Assembly (NCBI RefSeq): GCF_000208865.1
Contig: NC_018398.1
Location: forward strand, 620,001-684,000
Direction of reading: 5' to 3'
From: Neospora caninum Liverpool
Taxonomy: Eukaryota > Apicomplexa > Conoidasida > Eucoccidiorida > Sarcocystidae
DNA length: 64,000 nucleotides
Shown: positions 59,801 through 64,000 of the stretch, piece by piece
How the letters are laid out: the number at the start of each line of letters is the position of its first letter
How positions within the stretch are numbered: the first letter of the stretch is position 1
Program-made: the position numbers and the translations under genes
The notes under the pieces: model-generated
What the model was told of the DNA's origin: nothing
What the model saw: the letters and a program-made list of their open reading frames with translations, nothing else
Database searches by the model: none

Positions 59801-62800
59801 TTTCCAGCCCTCACCAAGTGGAGGCGGACCGTCACGCGGCGCCAGTGTGTCTTCTCCATCAAACACCGACTTGCTGTCTCGCCGCCTCGGCCACTCTGGA
59901 GGAGGCGCAGAAGCGAGTGTCCCAGCCCCGCAAGAGCCTCAGTTTCAGTTCCTATGCTGGAGGCAGTACCGAGCGCACGGCGACATTGTAACGGCCTTTG
60001 AGGAACTGGAGGTCATGGATTTGCTGGCGTCCTGCGGCATGGATGCGAAAATCTACCTTTGGGACGCAGAGAGTGGAGAACTGAAACGCAGTCTTGATGG
60101 GCACGTGCGAGGGGTTCGAGCGCTTTGCTTCGACGTTGAAAACCGTGTACTTCTCTCTGGAGGCTTCGACTACAAGTTGCTGGCTTGGAATCCGTACGTG
60201 GGGAAAAAACTCCACACAGTTCGCGGGCATTCCGCGCCGGTAGTCAGTATCTGCATGCTTGGACCACAGAGTCGTCAGTTTGTCTCTTTTGACTCCGAAG
60301 GCATCGTGAAGGCCTGGGACCTCAGCACTTCGGCGTGCCTACAGACGCTGGTGACTGAGGACCAATCCTGCGTTCGCGCTGTCATTGCGCTTCCTTATCA
60401 TCGCACACTGGTGTCTGCCGGGCGAAAGCTCGTCGCTCTCAAGTACGGTCTGATCCAAGAATCCACATCAGCCGGTTCGGGCCGAGGCGCGAGAAATGAC
60501 TTCCAACCTGCTTGGGGCGGTAAATCGCCTGTGCGACACCGCAGCCAGCACACTCTGTTCGGCAAAACGTCTCTCGGCTTGAAGGGCCGTGGCGCGCAGC
60601 TCGATGAAGGAGGCAGTCCCGAATCCTCGGCCGAGCCGCTGCTGGCCAAAGCTGTCGCTCACCTGGTCGTGCGCGTTCTTGTCACCGCCGCAGGAAAGCA
60701 CCTCCGCGTTTGGGACCTCTGCACAGGCGCTCTCGTCTCTTCTATCGAACATGTGTGTCAAGGGGATCACTGCATTAGTGATATCTGCATGGATGAAAAG
60801 GGCCGGAAGGTTTTCGTCGCCGACCAGCAAGGCTGCATCTGTGCGTACAGCGTTTGCACGGGTCAACTCCTTCAGCGCTTCAGCAGCCACCGGTCGGAAG
60901 TCTCCCAACTTCTGTATGTCGGCGGCGAGGACAAGAACCTCATCTCTGTATCCTGGGACCGGTCCATCGTTATCCACAACGACGCACCCGTTTCTCCTCC
61001 TAAAAAGGCCCGAGGAGGCTGCCTAACTGCTGGCGAGTGGGAAGGCGCGGCCGCGCTGCCATGCACGCCGTCTGTGGCGGTGGGGAGTCCCCAAAGCTCC
61101 GGTGGATTGGCAGCCGTTCCGCCCGAGCCTACGCGGGCGGGAGAAGAGGACGCAAGTGGGACTTGCGCTTTGCCTGCAGACAGACCCAAGAGTGAACCGC
61201 GGATGGCGGTGGAAGGCAGCCCCGGCCGAACTTGCTCCAGCTGGCGGAGTTTTGTCGGTAGCGGGGGACGAAGGGTTCCTCGGGCACCTTCCCGCGGCCT
61301 CGTGGTAGGGTATCGGAGCGACCTCGACAAAGGCGGTTCTCCTCCGCACGGGACGCGGCATGCCTCTTCAGAGGACCCAGCCTTGTCCACGCTTGCACGA
61401 GCTGGGGCCGTGCCTGCCGATTCGCCGCAGGCGCGCGGCGAGGGACGAATCTGGCGAAAGGTCAAGAACGCACACCTAGGAGATGTGACGTGTTGCGCGT
61501 TCAGTCGGCGCCTGGGCATGCTTGCGACGGGCGGTACGGACCGAGCAATCTTTGTGTGGGACTACGAACGCCTTAGGCGCGTCACCAGCCTCTTTGGTCA
61601 CAGGCACGAGCTGGCAAACGTGTCGTTCATCGAGCCTCTGCCGCTCCTTTGTTCCGCCGACGTTGGCGGGACGCTGTGCATCTGGGTCTTGCCCCCTCAC
61701 CCTCACGCCCTTCGAGTTCTTGAGACGGTTCCCTCGCCAGCCCTCGGTCCACATCCCGCGCCGCCGGGGCCGGCACACGTGATGGGGACAGGAAGCTCTT
61801 CCCGGCGCGCGTCCGACCCTCCGGGTGCCGGGGATGGCCTCGGCGGCGGCGCGGGACTGCCTGGAGGGCGCAGCAGAGAAGCCTGGAAAGAAAGGCGCGG
61901 GGTAACGTGGCAGCCAACGGAACCGGGGCTTTCGGGCCACAGGCGACTGTCTACGGAGGGCCCTTCCAAAGGCACGGCGAGAGCGGGCGGGACTGGAACG
62001 GCTGCGGGCAGTCTCCACGCCGTTTCGCTGCCGCCGCACGTCTACCCTGGACTGTCCCGCGACTCTTCAGACGCAGTGCGACTTTCGTCCGGCGATGGCC
62101 GAGTGGCATCTCCCCTCGGCCACACGTCTCGCGACGGACAGCGAGGCAGTCCTGTGCTTCGAGCGCCCAACGGGGTTGGCGAAGCATCAGAAGTTCCAAA
62201 CGCTCCGGCCTCAGCGAATGCTTCAGCGCCTCCTTCGTCCGGACCAGCGGTGGACAGTCGAGTCAGAGGGCTTCCAGTCACTTTGCTGCTGCTGCGAATT
62301 GTCGACATGGAGCGGGTCGGAACAACAACGCCTCTCACTGCTCTTGCTGTTGCTTGTCGCATGCCGGCCGCTTCCGGGGCCTCCGAGGGGCGCTGTCTGC
62401 GATTCGCAAACTCCGCCATCGCCACGTGTTCGCCGCCGCACGGCGAAGGAACGGACTTGCTCAGTCCAGCTTCCACGTCCCAGAGTGCCACGGGGTCTGG
62501 TCAGGCAGGGCTGACACGTAAACTTTCACCTCCGCCTTCTCTGCAAGGGGGGATGCAGCGGAGGACGTCAAGAGGACAGGAGGACACCACAGATATTCCC
62601 GGCGTTCCCCACAGCACCACTTTCTTAACAAGCAACGACGGGAGTGAACCCCCCGCGAGTCGCCTCGACGACACTTCCACTGCGTCCGATGCCATCCTGG
62701 CCACCGGGGCTTCCAGGGTGCGGCAGCCGTGTAGCAACCCGAGTGGGAATGACGCTCCACGAGAGGATACCAGTTCCCCCTCACTTAGCTTTCTGCGCTC

Positions 62801-64000
62801 GCATTCAGAGGAACTTGGGTCTGTGGGAGAAATCCTCATTTTCGCGGGTGATGAGAGAGGCCGCGTGCGTGTCTGGGACGTATCCGTGATCCTCGCTCTC
62901 CTCCCAGGGACGGAACAGGTGATGCCCAAAACAGACTGGCAGCCTCATAGAGTGTACTGCGACGATCTTCGTGACAGCACGATGGGTCTTTTTAAGCAAA
63001 TGGTCCCGTTACACCGCGTCGCCAAGCTCCCGTTCTACGCGTTGCCAAAACCAACCGACAGCAACGCGGCGACGATGCAAACGCGCGGTCGGTGGCCCGA
63101 GAGCCCACCCTGCCTTCCTTCCCGCCTAGCCACCTCCAAAGCTGCCTTGGTGGAGGAGAGGGAAAGATTAGACTCTGGTTCAGCCGCTCGTGGCGAGGAT
63201 AGAGGTGAGATTCAGGGGTAGCCAACCGCGGGGCGAAAAAAAAATACCGGGAAAGCTCAACGATCACCTGAGAGAGATTCCGCCTTGCTTCAAAAGGCTC
63301 ACTTGGACCATTCGAAAAAAGGTTGCAACGAAAACGAAGAGATGCGTTTTGGCACAGTGCGAGTTCACCTGTGCCTTCCTGCCTCAGACAATCAGGGAAA
63401 TCTCAGCCACGATGTCTGTGCGTCTTGGAAAAGAACGCGATCTCGCTGGCAGCCCCTCTTAAAAAGACGGAGGGCGCAGAAATCCTTTTGTGCACTGCGT
63501 GACACGCGTCTTTTGGGGTGCTTCGCCTTTGCCTACAAAAGTGTTTGTCTCTATAGACTAATGCCGAGGTTCCGAATACCGTGAATAACGACTGCTCTGT
63601 GCATCCTTTTTCAGAGTTGGCTGCAGGCTGGCCTCAGACGCGGCCAGCCTCTCCAGAAGCCGTCGACCCAGCCTGGGTAGGGAGAGAGGGAACCAGCTCT
63701 TTGGCGCAAAACCGAGTTCGGATCAGCTCTGCCGATGCTCCTACGAACGGCAACGCCCTGGCTCTTCCCTCGCGGCCGGCGCGGGGGAGTCCGGACTCTC
63801 GTCCTCCAAGCAGGCCGCTGGCACCCATTGTCGCCAGAGTTCGCGACGAACGAGGCGTCACGCCCACTGTCCAAGGGGCAGCCCGGTCGTCTACGAGACC
63901 CGACGCGCGAGAGACTGATCCTGGAGACACAGCTGGCAGCAGTCTTGCGCGCTATCCAAGTTCAGAGCCCTTGACAACTCAGAGACGAAACAGCGTTAGG
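56832..64000 (+). CDS. Large EF-hand-like / WD40 repeat protein (WDR49/WDR64/EFCAB8-like), partial at right edge
   Basis: Exon 1 is 56832-63204 (2,124 codons plus 1 nt). GAG|GTGAGA at 63204 and TTTTTCAG before 63615 join in phase to exon 2, which stays open to the window end. Start context is ACCATGG. Residues 414-428 (DVDDTQKVSW region) resemble an EF-hand loop, but the twelfth position is Ala, so calcium binding is doubtful. WD-type repeats follow at about 510-620 and 1038-1210 (for example GMDAKIYLWD, LLSGGFDYKLLAWN), 1300-1390, 1545-1620 (LATGGTDRAIFVWDYE) and 2000-2015 (RGRVRVWD). Ser-rich disordered inserts separate them. The EF-hand-then-WD40 order matches the WDR49/WDR64 group; function here is unknown, probably a scaffold. 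The in-frame stop after 63204 is within the intron. Confidence 0.85.

Overview
The window is nuclear DNA of an intron-rich protist, almost certainly a cyst-forming coccidian apicomplexan (the Toxoplasma / Hammondia / Neospora group). The evidence is many-exon genes with GT-AG introns, (TA)n microsatellites set in TGTATATACATG-like sequence inside most introns, proteins stretched by Ser/Ala/Arg-rich insertions, and an alanyl-tRNA synthetase with a long secretory-type leader that suggests apicoplast import. I cannot tell the genera apart from sequence alone. Exons were built by hand from homology, reading phase and splice consensus. In the recognised genes every phase closes.

Layout. Minus strand, 1-27.5 kb: alanyl-tRNA synthetase (3' end off the left edge); a weakly supported small ORF or extra exon pair at 7.5-8.3 kb; an NSE1-like SMC5/6 subunit (9.6-14.3 kb); unassigned exon candidates at 15.3-15.6 kb; PRMT1-type arginine methyltransferase (16.7-19.6 kb); MTG1/RbgA-type circularly permuted GTPase (22.6-27.5 kb). 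Plus strand, 29.7-35.2 kb: an 8-exon gene I do not recognise. Minus strand, 37.0-45.5 kb: a giant S9A prolyl oligopeptidase-family protein (about 2,310 aa). Plus strand, 48.4-53.2 kb: DPH2 of diphthamide synthesis (about 1,349 aa). Plus strand, 56.8 kb to the right edge: a WD40 protein of more than 2,200 residues with a degenerate EF-hand. Head-to-head gaps lie at 27.5-29.7 and 45.5-48.4 kb, and a tail-to-tail gap at 35.2-37.0 kb.

These are dispersed housekeeping genes, not an operon or a mobile system. Three serve translation (AlaRS charges tRNA-Ala, MTG1 matures organelle ribosomes, DPH2 helps modify eEF2), and PRMT1 and NSE1 serve chromatin and DNA maintenance. I found no mobile element, CRISPR array, rRNA or tRNA. 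The most useful leads are the two-start AlaRS, the expanded S9A peptidase, the NSE1-like gene with its uncertain ends, the unrecognised 29.7 kb gene, and microsatellites that appear to mark introns, including undetected ones.
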